Source: Gammaproteobacteria bacterium (GTDB taxonomy: Bacteria > Pseudomonadota > Gammaproteobacteria > Pseudomonadales > Pseudomonadaceae). From it: 5,439 bases of DNA. Shown here piece after piece: positions 5,419-5,439 of the stretch. The stretch is from the NCBI GenBank assembly GCA_012800475.1, contig JAAZJF010000067.1, positions 1 to 5,439 of the forward strand, read 5' to 3'. Within the stretch, counting starts at the first letter, position 1. Every line of letters starts with the position of its first letter. The notes beneath the pieces were generated by a model, which ran no database searches, was not told the origin of the DNA, and was given only the letters and a program-made list of their open reading frames with translations. The translations under genes and the position numbers were made by a program.

Positions 5419-5439
5419 ATGACCGATTTATATCAACAA
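5419..5439 (+). CDS. Start of an unidentified gene, cut by right edge
   Basis: Seven codons, MTDLYQQ, are visible before the window ends. GAAGG at 5405-5409 lies 9 bases before the ATG and is a good Shine-Dalgarno site, which is the main support for a real start. The gene is divergent from the CPXCG gene. Seven residues are too few to name a family. Confidence 0.55.

Overview
The window looks like chromosomal DNA of a gammaproteobacterium close to Pseudomonas. The N-terminal two-thirds of ParE reads like Pseudomonas ParE over its whole visible length, and the order cpdA-yqiA-parE is a known gammaproteobacterial arrangement. Base composition, judged by eye, is near 50% G+C. That is lower than most Pseudomonas and suggests a lower-GC branch of the Pseudomonadaceae. 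The genus assignment is inference from recall, not from a search.

Left half (1-2739), all on the minus strand and read from right to left: cpdA (cyclic-AMP phosphodiesterase), yqiA (small alpha/beta-hydrolase esterase) and parE (topoisomerase IV subunit B, cut by the left edge after 396 residues). The yqiA-parE gap is 11 bases and parE has no good Shine-Dalgarno site of its own, so the two are probably co-transcribed and translationally coupled. Both junctions, cpdA/yqiA and yqiA/parE, contain inverted repeats that could form alternative RNA hairpins.

Middle (2804-4209): a short single-PAS-domain gene on the minus strand, interrupted by one in-frame TAG. Beyond that stop the reading frame continues as clear PAS sequence to a natural TAA, so this looks like a single-base nonsense mutation in an otherwise intact gene. 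Divergent from it is an intact short-chain dehydrogenase/reductase (SDR). In E. coli and P. aeruginosa the genes upstream of cpdA are normally yqiB (DUF1249) and nudF. They are not here, so the synteny breaks just upstream of cpdA.

Right part (4210-5439): a hairpin between the convergent SDR and DUF1415 genes, then a DUF1415 gene and a small CPXCG-type zinc-ribbon gene in tandem on the minus strand. About 300 bases without a recognisable gene follow, and then the first seven codons of an unidentified plus-strand gene with a good ribosome binding site.

No mobile element, tRNA, rRNA, CRISPR array or defence system was seen. This is mostly ordinary housekeeping and conserved-hypothetical territory. 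The observations most worth checking are the amber-interrupted PAS gene and the alternative hairpin architecture ahead of parE.
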